Below, piece by piece: positions 38,741 to 46,455 of a DNA stretch of 46,455 bases. The notes beneath the pieces are model-generated. The model was given only the letters and a program-made list of their open reading frames with translations. It did no database searches and was not told the DNA's origin. The number at the start of each line of letters is the position of its first letter. The stretch's first letter is position 1. Source of the DNA: Emiliania huxleyi CCMP1516 (lineage: Eukaryota > Haptophyta > Isochrysidales > Noelaerhabdaceae); contig NW_005200442.1 of assembly GCF_000372725.1 (NCBI RefSeq), positions 127,737 through 174,191 on the forward strand. The letters run 5' to 3'. The translations under genes were made by a program, and so were the position numbers.

Positions 38741-41700
38741 ATGGTGAACGCGGTGAACGCTTTGGGTGCGGCCGTGCTAGCGGCGCAGCGTGGCGAGGAG
38801 GAGGCGTTGCTGGCGTGGCTTGAGGGCGGCGGGCGGGCCAATGTGACGTTCGAGAGAGAAAATGTGGGCGGCCTCACGCTGCTGATGAGTGCCGCCATCC
38901 GAGGCCACGAGCGGGTGGTTGAGCTGCTGCTGCAGCGCGGCGCGGAGGTCAACCTGCAGAACAGCGTCGGCGAAACCGCGCTGATCATGGCCGCCGGCCG
39001 AGGCCACGAGCGGGTGGTCGACTTGCTGCTGCGGCGCGGCGCGGAGGTCAACCTGCAGAACAGCGTCGGCGCCACCGCGCTGATGAACGCCGCCTTCTTC
39101 GGCCACCCCGCCGTCGTGCGGCGCTTGCTGCGGGCGGGCGCAGACAGCGGCAAGACGGCGCTGCAGATGGCCGATCTGAAGGGCCACGCCGAGTGCGTCG
39201 AGGTCTTGGCTGAGGCGGCGGCGGCTGCAGACGGCCGGGCAGGGGCAGGCGGCGCTTGCTCGGTCGCGGCAGCGGCAGCTGTGGACGCGCCGCTGCTCGG
39301 CCAGCGAGTCGTGCTCGGCGGGCTCTCCTCCCGCCCCGAGCTGAACGGGCAGCGGGGCGTGGCGCAGAGCTTCGAGGGCGGCCGGTACGCGGTGGCGCTC
39401 GAGGGAGGCGGCGAGAGCGTGCGGGTGCGGCCGAGTAATCTGTCGCCGGCTGCGGCGGAGCGGGCGTCGAGCGGTTCCGCGGCAGTTTCCGACGAGGTCG
39501 TGGCAGCAGCTGAGCGAGGCGAGGAGGAGGCGGTGCTGGCGTGGCTCGAGGGCGGCGGGCGGGTCGACGCGACGTACGAGAGAGGCGGCGTGAGCGGCCT
39601 CACGCTGCTGATGGGCGCCGCCAACTACGGCCACGAGCGGGTGGTCGGCCTACTGCTGCAGCGAGGCGCGGAGATCGACCTGCAGAGCAGCAACGGCGGC
39701 ACCGCGCTGATGGCCGCCGCCCAGTGGGGCCACGAGCGGGTGGTCGACTTGCTGATACGGCACAGCGCGGAGATCAACATGCAGGCCAGCCGCGGCGGCA
39801 CCGCGCTGATGATCGCCGCCGGCCAAGGCCACGAGCGGTTGGTCGACTTACTGATTCGGCACGGCGCTGAGGTCAACATGCAGAACAGCAACGGCAGCAC
39901 CGCGCTGATACTCGCCGCCAACCAAGGCCACGAGCGGGTGGTCGACTTGCTGATACGGCGCGGCGCGGAGATAAACCTGCAGGATAGCGACGGCTTCACT
40001 GCGCTGATGCTCGCCACCTTCTTCAACTACCCCGCCGTCGTGCTCCGTTTGCTGCAGGCGGGCGCAGACACCGCGGCGCGCAGTGCGAACGGCAAGTCCG
40101 CGCTGCAGATGGCCAAGGAGGAGGGCCACGCCGCGTGCGTCGAGGCCTTCAGGCAGCACGTCGCGGAGGTGACTGCGAGCCCGCGCGAGGCGGCGGCGGG
40201 CGGCGCGGACGGCGCTTCCTCGGGCGAGGCGGCGGGGGCGGGGGCCGCGGCTTCTTCCGACTCACTGGGCAGCCTTCCCAAAGAGGTCGTGCAGGCGGCT
40301 GCGCGAGGCAACGAAGCGGCGCTGCTGGCGTGGATCGACGGCGGCGGGCGGGTCGACGCGATGTACGAGAGTGGCGGCGTGCGCGGCATCACGTTGCTGA
40401 TGCTCGCCGCCGACCGCGGCCACGAGCGGGCCGTCGAGCTGCTGCTGCAGCGCGGGGCGGAGATCAGCCTGCAGGACAGCAGCGGCGTCACCGCGCTGAT
40501 GATGGCCGCCGGCCGAGGCCACGAGCGGTTGGTCGAGTTGCTGCTGCAGCGCGGCGCGGAGATAAACCTGCAGAACAGTTTCGGCGAGACCGCGCTGATG
40601 AACGCCGCCGACAACGGCCACGAGCGGGTGGCCGTGCTGCTGATTCAGCGCGGGGCGGAGGTTGACTTGCAGGACAGCGACGGCTTCACCGCGCTGACGC
40701 TCGCCGCCCAACAGGGCCACGAGCGGGTGGTCGAGCTGCTGCTGCGGAGAGGCGCGGAGATCAACCTGCAGGACAGGCACGGCAGCACCGCGCTGATGGG
40801 CGCCGCCGTCAACGGCCACCCCGCCATCGTGCTCCGCCTGCTGCGGGCGGGCGCGGACACAGCCCTGCCCTCTGAGAACGGCAAGACAGCGCTGCAGTGG
40901 GCCAAGCTGATGGGCCACGCCGAGTGCGTGCGCGTCATCGAGGAGTTTACGGCGGCGGCGCAGGCGGAGGTGGCAGCGGCGAGAGAGGCGGAGAGAGCGG
41001 CGGCAGAGGCGGAGGCGACGCGGCATGCCGAGGCGCTGCTGGCGGAGGAGGAGGCGGAGAAGAAGGAGGCGGAGGACCGCGCAAAGAGCAAGAAGGGTAA
41101 GAAGAAGAAGAAGAAGAGCGGCGGCGGCGAGGCAGACAACGCGGCGCCTGGCCCCAGCGCCACCGCCGCTCTGTCGCCGCCAACCCCACCGCCAGTCCCA
41201 TCTCCTCCGCCCGCCGACGCAGCCGCCATCGCTGCGGCGGACAAGGCGCTGCAGCAGGCCGTGGCCGCTGGCTCGTACGAGGGCGTGGCGAGCGCGCTGG
41301 AGGCGTGCAGCGGCCTCGCGAGCCCGGCCGTGCTGGCGGCGGCGAGGCGCGCGCGTGACAAGCTCAAGGAGGCGCGGAGGCGGGACAGCCAGCGGTTGCG
41401 CAAGGCGCATGGCGCGGCGATGGGCGCGCTCAAGTCGCTCGACACCGCAGACAGCCCCTCCGCGCTCCGAGCGGGCATCGCTGCCGCCAGGCCGCACGTG
41501 GGCGCGCTGCCTGCGTTGGCCGAGGAGGTGAGCGCGGCAGAGTCGAAGCTGGGAGAGCTGTCTGTCGCCGCCGAGCCGGCCGCGGCGGAAGAGGCGGTTG
41601 TTGCTCGGCCAGTCGAGATAGCATTGTCGGACCTCACCGCGGCTACCGACGGGTTTGCAGAGGGCAAGCTGATTGGCAGCGGCGGCTTCAGCCACGTCTA

Positions 41701-42988
41701 CGAGGCGTCGGCCGACCTCCACCTCTCCCTCGCCGCGCCTCCGCAGCTGCGCCACTTGCCGCTCGTCGTCAAGCGGGCAAAGTCGGGCCAGTCGGGCGGC
41801 TTGTCGCGGGCGGAGCTCGAGGTGAAGCTTCTCAAGGCGGTGAGCCACCCGCACCTGCTGCCGCTGCTCGGCTACTGCCTCTCGCCCGACGGCGTCTGCC
41901 TCCTCTCGCCGCTGATGCGCGGCGGCTCGCTCGAGGCGCGGCTGCGCCTCTCGGATCCCGACCGCGCTGCGCAGCTCCGGCGGCTGGGCATGGAAGAGCC
42001 GCCAAGGCCGCTGACGTGGCGGCAGCGCGTGTGTGTCGCGTGCGAGGCGACCGAGGCGCTCGTCTACCTCCACGCGAAGGGCATCGTGCACCGCGACGTC
42101 AAGCCGGACAACATCCTGCTCGACGAGAAGCTGACCGCCGTGCTCGCAGACACGGGCTTCGCCAAGGACCAGCGTCCCGACGCCTCTGTCCGCTGTCGCT
42201 CGACCGCCCTCTACATGTCCACGGGCTACCTCTGCCCCTCCATCTCCAAGGGGGGCGAGTACTCGAGCAAGACGGACGGCTACGCCATCGGCATCACCCT
42301 CCTCGTCTGTCTCACCAACCGGTCCGAGGTGCAGCTCACCGACCGGTGCGAGGACGAGTTCGAGGAGGATTGGACCGACATCGACGCGGCGAAGCTCGCC
42401 GACGTGGCTGCGGGCTGGCCAGTCGACGCGGCGCGCGCGGTAAAGGATCTCGCCAAGGCGGACGGGAAGAGCCTCTGCCACGACAGCTTGCGCAAGCGGC
42501 CCACGCTGCCCGAGGCGCTGCTAGCTCTCCGGGCGCTGCTGTCTGGCGCGCAGGGCGGGGCGGGGGTGGAGGAGGCTGCGCCGGCACCTGGAGACGAGGC
42601 CGCTGCGGCAGCCGCCCGCACCACCGGCTACGAGCCTTCGCCGCTCTCGGTGCAGGTGCGCGGCATGCGCACGGGCGGCGACGCGCAGGCGCGCATCCAG
42701 GGCAACATGTTGCTCGCCTTCAACACGCTGATGCCGCGCCTCGACGCCGTCTACGCCTCGCGCTCTGCGGCGGCGCCCGACGGCTTCGAGGAGCGCATCA
42801 ACTTTTGGCACCGCGAGTGCGGCTTGCCGACCGAGCTGCGGAGCCAGCTGCACTCGCTGCGCATCTGGGCGAACGCGGCGAGGCACCACGACGCGGCGAG
42901 GTGGAGGAAGGACGGGCCGCGCAGCGAGGGGGAGGCGTCGCGGCTCGTGGCGGCGGTGACGGAGGCGATCGGGGCGATCGAGGGGTGA
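38741..42988 (+). CDS. ankyrin-repeat protein kinase with C-terminal helical domain
   Basis: An intact 1,415-residue ORF from ATG 38741. Three ankyrin arrays span residues ~1-740 (GHERVVELLLQRGAEINLQN), separated by Ala/Gly linkers. A coiled coil with KSKKGKKKKKKSGGG lies near 780. The kinase spans ~955-1265: GSGGFSHV loop, K1011 in VVKRAK, HRDVKPDN (D1119) and ADTGFAKD (D1137). The metal-binding motif is DTG rather than DFG; it otherwise resembles IRAK/receptor-like kinases, including LTAATDGFAEGKLIGSGGFS. The C-terminal ~110 residues (INFWHREC, LRSQLHSLRIWANAARHHD) resemble a HEPN-like helical domain (inference). No signal peptide or membrane span, so a cytoplasmic signalling protein. It is unspliced, and its first half is paralogous to the U-box gene at 31.6-33.4 kb. 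Confidence 0.88.
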   Translation: MVNAVNALGAAVLAAQRGEEEALLAWLEGGGRANVTFERENVGGLTLLMSAAIRGHERVVELLLQRGAEVNLQNSVGETALIMAAGRGHERVVDLLLRRGAEVNLQNSVGATALMNAAFFGHPAVVRRLLRAGADSGKTALQMADLKGHAECVEVLAEAAAAADGRAGAGGACSVAAAAAVDAPLLGQRVVLGGLSSRPELNGQRGVAQSFEGGRYAVALEGGGESVRVRPSNLSPAAAERASSGSAAVSDEVVAAAERGEEEAVLAWLEGGGRVDATYERGGVSGLTLLMGAANYGHERVVGLLLQRGAEIDLQSSNGGTALMAAAQWGHERVVDLLIRHSAEINMQASRGGTALMIAAGQGHERLVDLLIRHGAEVNMQNSNGSTALILAANQGHERVVDLLIRRGAEINLQDSDGFTALMLATFFNYPAVVLRLLQAGADTAARSANGKSALQMAKEEGHAACVEAFRQHVAEVTASPREAAAGGADGASSGEAAGAGAAASSDSLGSLPKEVVQAAARGNEAALLAWIDGGGRVDAMYESGGVRGITLLMLAADRGHERAVELLLQRGAEISLQDSSGVTALMMAAGRGHERLVELLLQRGAEINLQNSFGETALMNAADNGHERVAVLLIQRGAEVDLQDSDGFTALTLAAQQGHERVVELLLRRGAEINLQDRHGSTALMGAAVNGHPAIVLRLLRAGADTALPSENGKTALQWAKLMGHAECVRVIEEFTAAAQAEVAAAREAERAAAEAEATRHAEALLAEEEAEKKEAEDRAKSKKGKKKKKKSGGGEADNAAPGPSATAALSPPTPPPVPSPPPADAAAIAAADKALQQAVAAGSYEGVASALEACSGLASPAVLAAARRARDKLKEARRRDSQRLRKAHGAAMGALKSLDTADSPSALRAGIAAARPHVGALPALAEEVSAAESKLGELSVAAEPAAAEEAVVARPVEIALSDLTAATDGFAEGKLIGSGGFSHVYEASADLHLSLAAPPQLRHLPLVVKRAKSGQSGGLSRAELEVKLLKAVSHPHLLPLLGYCLSPDGVCLLSPLMRGGSLEARLRLSDPDRAAQLRRLGMEEPPRPLTWRQRVCVACEATEALVYLHAKGIVHRDVKPDNILLDEKLTAVLADTGFAKDQRPDASVRCRSTALYMSTGYLCPSISKGGEYSSKTDGYAIGITLLVCLTNRSEVQLTDRCEDEFEEDWTDIDAAKLADVAAGWPVDAARAVKDLAKADGKSLCHDSLRKRPTLPEALLALRALLSGAQGGAGVEEAAPAPGDEAAAAAARTTGYEPSPLSVQVRGMRTGGDAQARIQGNMLLAFNTLMPRLDAVYASRSAAAPDGFEERINFWHRECGLPTELRSQLHSLRIWANAARHHDAARWRKDGPRSEGEASRLVAAVTEAIGAIEG

Positions 42989-43046
42989 ATGCAGTCGCTG
43001 CGCGGGCGGTCTTGAGGCCTCGCGATCGTCTCTCGTTTGTGTCTCG

Positions 43047-43049
<3 letters not shown>

Positions 43050-43123
<74 letters not shown>
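43050..43123 (+). repeat. (CT)n microsatellite
   Basis: About 37 uninterrupted CT units immediately downstream of the kinase stop codon, in the likely 3' UTR. Confidence 0.95.
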
Positions 43124-43126
<3 letters not shown>

Positions 43127-43282
43127 CTTGTTTTCTCTCTTTTGGTGTAGCCAATCCCCGTTTGCGAAAAGAATTGAGAGACCAACGTGAGATCAGAGAT
43201 CCCCGCCAGAAAAGTGAAAACACGAAACAGAGCCGCGAAAATTTACACACGCGACACGGATGAACCGCCCAGTCGGAGGCTA

Positions 43283-44300
43283 GGGTACCCCTGAGCCCTG
43301 GTCTGACAGCCTGACAGCAAACCCCGGACAGCGCCTGACAGTGCCCGACAGCCTGACAGCGCTGACAGCACTTTCTCTGACAGTCTGACAGCACGTATCT
43401 GACAGCCTGACAGCAGAGCCTGACAGGCGAGGCGCTCCGTCGCTGTCAGACCCTAACGTGACAGCCTGACAGCTGCCTGACAGCCCGACAGCACACAGTG
43501 GCCTGACAGCAGCGCTGACAGCCCGACAGCAGCATGCAGACCGTACACAGTCAGACCCCCCCGTAGAGCCTCTTTCTTGTGCCCCATGAGGGTATAACAA
43601 AACTATTACATGCAAAGACATGTACATGCACATGCACATGTGAGTGTGGTCCATGTAGTCATGGGATGGTCATGGGTCTCTCTCTCAACCCTCCCGCCCC
43701 ACCTCTGCGGACCCCTCTCTAGCACCGGCGGCTGTGCTACTACAAATGAAGCTACCAGCTAGCCTTCTGGGGCCCTACAGTCATATGCCTACGGTGTCTG
43801 GGTGGGGGTGGCCGCCGCCGTCTGTGCCGCCGCCGCGGCCTGCGCCTGCGCCGCCATCTGCGCTCCCCAGGCGGCCGCCCCTGCCGGCGTGATCACGCCG
43901 TAGGAGGGGGGCAGCTGCGTACCCGCTGGTCTCCTCTTGATAGTGTCATAAGTGTGGCTGGTGTGTGTCAGAGCCTGACAGCACCCCGACAGCTAGGGCA
44001 GCCCGACAGCACCACCTGACAGCACCTGACAGTAACAGCCCAACGTCTGACAGCAGCAGCAGCCTGACAGCTCTGACAGCTCCAACAGCGTCTGACAGCA
44101 ACACCCGACAGCTTCGACAGCACCCGACAGCTACAGAGCCCCTCGCCTGTCAGACACGCACCCGACAGCACCCGACAGCACTGACAGCACCTGACAGCTG
44201 GTCTGACAGAGGCACCTGACAGTGCCTGACAGCTGCCCGACAGCCCGACAGATCACCTGACAGCACCTGACAGCCTGACAGCCAGGGCTCAGGGGTACCC
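43283..44300. repeat. TGACAGC-rich block bounded by 19 bp inverted repeats
   Basis: GGGTACCCCTGAGCCCTGG at 43283-43301 and its exact reverse complement at 44282-44300. Between them lie ~20 irregularly spaced copies of CCTGACAGC-like units (43301-43545) and ~30 more (43970-44282), all in the same orientation, around a non-repetitive core. No convincing target duplication was found outside the 19 bp ends. It may be a foldback or MITE-like element, or two repeat-expanded introns around an exon. Confidence 0.7.
43789..43936 (-). CDS. possible terminal exon inside the TGACAGC block
   Basis: Minus-strand frame RRPAGTQLPPSYGVITPAGA, AAWGAQMAAQAQAAAAAQTA, ATPTQTP, stop. The upstream bases ATCAAG could be an acceptor, preceded by a tract of CTGTCAG units. 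The Ala/Gln-rich tail resembles the C-termini of some RNA-binding or splicing proteins, but no domain is present, and no upstream exon was found. Confidence 0.25.
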
Positions 44301-44920
44301 GGGGGAGGGGCCCGAGGAGGGGATGGTGCCGTGGGGAGACAGCGGGTCAGCCGGCGGACCGGAAGGCCGGGATCGGAGGGCCCCGGGTGAGGCCTGGAGT
44401 CAACTGTCGGAGGAGGTGAGAGTCGAGCTGACTCGGCCTCTGCGAGTGGAGTCGGGCCGTGGAGCCCACCGCCGGGCACCGGGGGTAGACCCGTCGCGGC
44501 GTCGGCTGGACCGCCGTGATTTACGACAAGAGGCCTTCCCGAGCTTAGTGAGGAGCAGGAGGAAGGGGAGGGCGAGCCGAGAACGATAGAGAGGCCACGG
44601 GTGCGGGCGCGACTCGCTGACCAGGGAGAGCCGGCCCGACCTCCCGGAGAGGGGTGGCGACGAGACATGATGCTGCCGCCCTCACCCGGGGAGTCGGGCG
44701 CGGGATCGCCGGAGACGGAGTCAACAGGATCAAGCGGACGATCCCGCGCCGATCAAGCGGGCGGGGCCGTAGCCGAAAAAGGCTAGGAGGGGAGGTCGGG
44801 CCCCGCGCCCGTCGGATGATCTCCCAGCCACCCCTCGCGCCTCGGAGCGTGCACTATCGCACCACTCAGCTGTAAGTCACAGCGATTTCAATCACGCCTG
44901 TCACATTTCGATCACGCCTG
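44301..44920. other. no supported gene
   Basis: A plus-strand frame 44323-44589 (EEVRVELTRPLRVESGRGAH) and an antisense frame are open but unrecognised. No splice logic found. Confidence 0.4.
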
Positions 44921-45500
44921 TCACTCTACAAGCAGCCCAAAGTCGCCCTCGAACTCCTCGAGGTCGCGCTGGCGCGCCGCGCCGTCCGGGCCGTAAGAGC
45001 CCAGCCTGGTCTGGGCCCGCTCTAGCCAGCCGTAGAGAAGGGGGCGGCAGCGCTTGTAGGCCACAGAGCCCCGTCCACCGCCTCATACCAGCGCTGCAGG
45101 TCGCGCATCCTCTCTTGGGAGGGAGGCGGAGGACGGTGGTCTCAGGTTCGAAAATGGTCTCACGTTCGAAAACCTCGTCGCCGATCGTGGCAGTGTCTGG
45201 CACGGTGACGCGGGTCAGGGAGGAGCAGCGGGCGAAGGCGCCGTGGCCGATGGAGGTGAGGCCGGCGGGGATGATGACGCGGGCGAGAGAGGAGCAGTAT
45301 TCGAAGGCACACTCGCCAATGGAGGTGAGGGTGGCGGGTAGGGTGACGGAGGAGAGGGAGGAGCAGCGGTAGAAGGCGCTGATACACCGATGGATGTGAG
45401 GCCGGCGGGGAGGCTGACGAAGGCGAGGGAGGAGCAGCGGTCGAAGGCGCCGCTGCCGATGGAGGTGAGGCCGGCGGGGAAGGTGGCGGAGGCACATCAG
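44921..45500 (-). pseudogene. BspA-type leucine-rich-repeat gene, several frame breaks
   Basis: Minus-strand frames give the BspA/LRR_5 repeat: TFPAGLTSIGSGAFDRCSSL, then after a shift near 45390 AFYRCSSLSSVTLPATLTSI, GECAFEYCSSLARVIIPAGL, TSIGHGAFARCSSLTRVTVP. After another shift, ERMRDLQRWYEAVDGA; after one more, VAYKRCRPLLYGWLERAQTR and a stop at 44921. Four or so repeats of ~23 residues remain. Each shift is a single base or two. These repeats form surface or interaction solenoids. Either this is a decayed gene or the assembly has indels here. An upstream frame (to 45808) ends in a stop just before the first repeat, so the original N-terminus is unclear. Confidence 0.6.
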
Positions 45501-45846
45501 GTCTTGCGGCACGCTCTCCGACAGATGCATGCCTTTTGAGCAAGCCCAGGCGCCTCCACCGTCGCGTAGTATGCCAGCGGCACGCCGGTACGCCTACGAG
45601 TCGTGCGCGCTCGGCAGTAATCGGCGTTGAGAGGAACGAGAGCGCCGTGTGGGGTAACCGGCTCAAAGAGGTGCAGGTGGGGTTCGAGCGTACGACGGCG
45701 GCTTACTACATAAAAAGAATTTGGACGTCGAGCTGACTGGCACGACCAGGGCTGCGAAAAGCGGCGGGGGCACGCACGCGCAGCACACTTAGGCGAGGAC
45801 TTCAGCACACTCCACGCCGTGGGGCTGCTAGCACGCTACACGGCGA

Positions 45847-46455
45847 CTACATCAAGACAGCGAAAGCCTTCATCCGCGCCGCCGCCAACGGAGCCACCGC
45901 CTCCCACGCGCCCACTGACGGGTCGTACCGCTCGACTGAGCTGAGGCGAGTGCCGCCGCCGTCGCCTCCCACAGCGTACACCTTGCCGTCGAGCACCGCC
46001 ACGGCGTGAGCATACCGCGCCGTTGCCATCGGCGCCACAGCCTCCCACGCGTTCAACGCCGGGTCGTATCGCTCGACCGAGCTGAGGTAGCCGTCGTCGT
46101 CGTTGAAGCCGCCCACAGCATACAGCTTGCCGTCGAGCACCGCGACAGCGTGCTCATACCGCGCCTCTGCCATCGGCGCCACCGCCTCCCACGCACCCAC
46201 CGCAGGGTCGTACCGCTCCACCGAGCTGAGGACGTCGTCGTCGTGTGTGTACCCGCCCACAGCGTACAGCTTGCCGTCCAGCACCGCCACGGCGTGATCA
46301 TACCGCGCCGCCGCCATCGGCGCCACCGCCTCCCACGCATCCAGCGCCGGGTCGTACCGCTCGACTGAGCTAAGGGTGTGATCGTCGTCGTTGTACCCGG
46401 CAACAGCATACAGCTTGCCGTCGAGCACCGCCACGGCGTGAAACTCGAGTGATTG
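45847..46455 (-). CDS. Kelch-repeat protein, partial (N-terminal part beyond window)
   Basis: The frame is open to the window edge and ends at TAG 45847, giving 202 residues. Four Kelch blades of ~47 residues: AVAVLDGKLYAVGGY, LSSVERYDPAVGAWEAVAPM, then ARYEHAVAV, repeated. The GG pair, Tyr and Trp of the Kelch consensus are in place. Kelch propellers bind partner proteins, often as ubiquitin-ligase adaptors when a BTB domain is attached. Any such domain would lie outside this window. The near identity of the four repeats shows recent expansion. The protein ends abruptly after the last blade (AARMKAFAVLM). Confidence 0.85.
   Translation of the reverse strand, partial: QSLEFHAVAVLDGKLYAVAGYNDDDHTLSSVERYDPALDAWEAVAPMAAARYDHAVAVLDGKLYAVGGYTHDDDVLSSVERYDPAVGAWEAVAPMAEARYEHAVAVLDGKLYAVGGFNDDDGYLSSVERYDPALNAWEAVAPMATARYAHAVAVLDGKVYAVGGDGGGTRLSSVERYDPSVGAWEAVAPLAAARMKAFAVLM

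Noticed and set aside
40262..42481. 739-residue antisense ORF opposite the kinase gene
   Set aside because: Arg/Leu/Gln-rich shadow of ankyrin codons; the plus strand carries unmistakable ankyrin and kinase motifs.
43301..44282. CRISPR array from repeated TGACAGC
   Set aside because: Units are only 7-9 bases with irregular 0-40 base spacing and the context is eukaryotic.

Overview
The window looks like nuclear DNA of a very GC-rich unicellular eukaryotic alga, most likely a haptophyte of the Emiliania/Chrysochromulina type. That placement is inference. It rests on spliced genes with both GT-AG and GC-AG introns (donor usually CAG|GC), very high GC, intron-resident minisatellites, long dinucleotide tracts, a proline-rich pherophorin-like wall protein, large ankyrin-repeat proteins, an orphan myosin-I tail and abundant transposon debris. 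Nothing prokaryotic is seen: no operons, no Shine-Dalgarno sites, no CRISPR array.

Layout. 1-0.9 kb: homopolymer-rich sequence without a gene. 1-4.8 kb (minus): a two-exon gene for a large protein with a Tudor-like domain, a tyrosine-recombinase core and a Cys zinc-binding motif, probably a Crypton-like mobile element. 5.2-8.1 kb: two broken pieces of a LINE-type retroelement flanking an intact 2-oxoglutarate/Fe(II) oxygenase of the prolyl-4-hydroxylase type. 8.1-10.9 kb: an unrecognised multi-exon gene, introns packed with 10-12 bp minisatellites, containing a four-copy exon array. 11.1-12.0 kb: a leucine-carboxyl-methyltransferase-like enzyme. 13.4-15.9 kb: a pherophorin-like membrane-anchored proline-rich glycoprotein. 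16.4-18.1 kb: an RCC1-repeat protein overlapping, in antisense, a headless myosin-I TH1 tail. 18.5-21.3 kb: a (GT)n tract, an acidic orphan ORF and an ankyrin protein. 21.3-23.5 kb: two non-autonomous Mutator-like elements with long terminal inverted repeats and clear target-site duplications, next to two copies of a ~120 bp repeat. 24.1-28.0 kb: a third retroelement fragment, then a multi-exon glycosyltransferase. 28.4-33.4 kb: a second Tudor-like fragment, then a long LINE reverse transcriptase/PD-(D/E)XK nuclease ORF that truncates an ankyrin-coiled-coil-U-box gene. 34.2-37.8 kb (minus): a multi-exon secretory multipass membrane protein with a calnexin-type proline-arm motif. 38.7-43.0 kb: an intact ankyrin-protein kinase, paralogous at its N-terminal half to the U-box protein. 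43.3-44.3 kb: a repeat block of TGACAGC units bounded by 19 bp inverted repeats. 44.9-46.5 kb (minus): a decayed BspA-type leucine-rich-repeat gene and a partial Kelch-repeat gene running off the edge.

The genes do not form a pathway. The coherent theme is mobile-element traffic: a tyrosine-recombinase element, one LINE family in four states of decay, and two Mutator-like MITEs. A second theme is modular assembly of repeat-domain proteins (ankyrin front end joined to U-box or kinase). A third is introns that grow by short tandem repeats with a period near 10-11 bp. Several genes carry single-base frame breaks, which may be real decay or draft-assembly indels; sequence alone cannot separate these.
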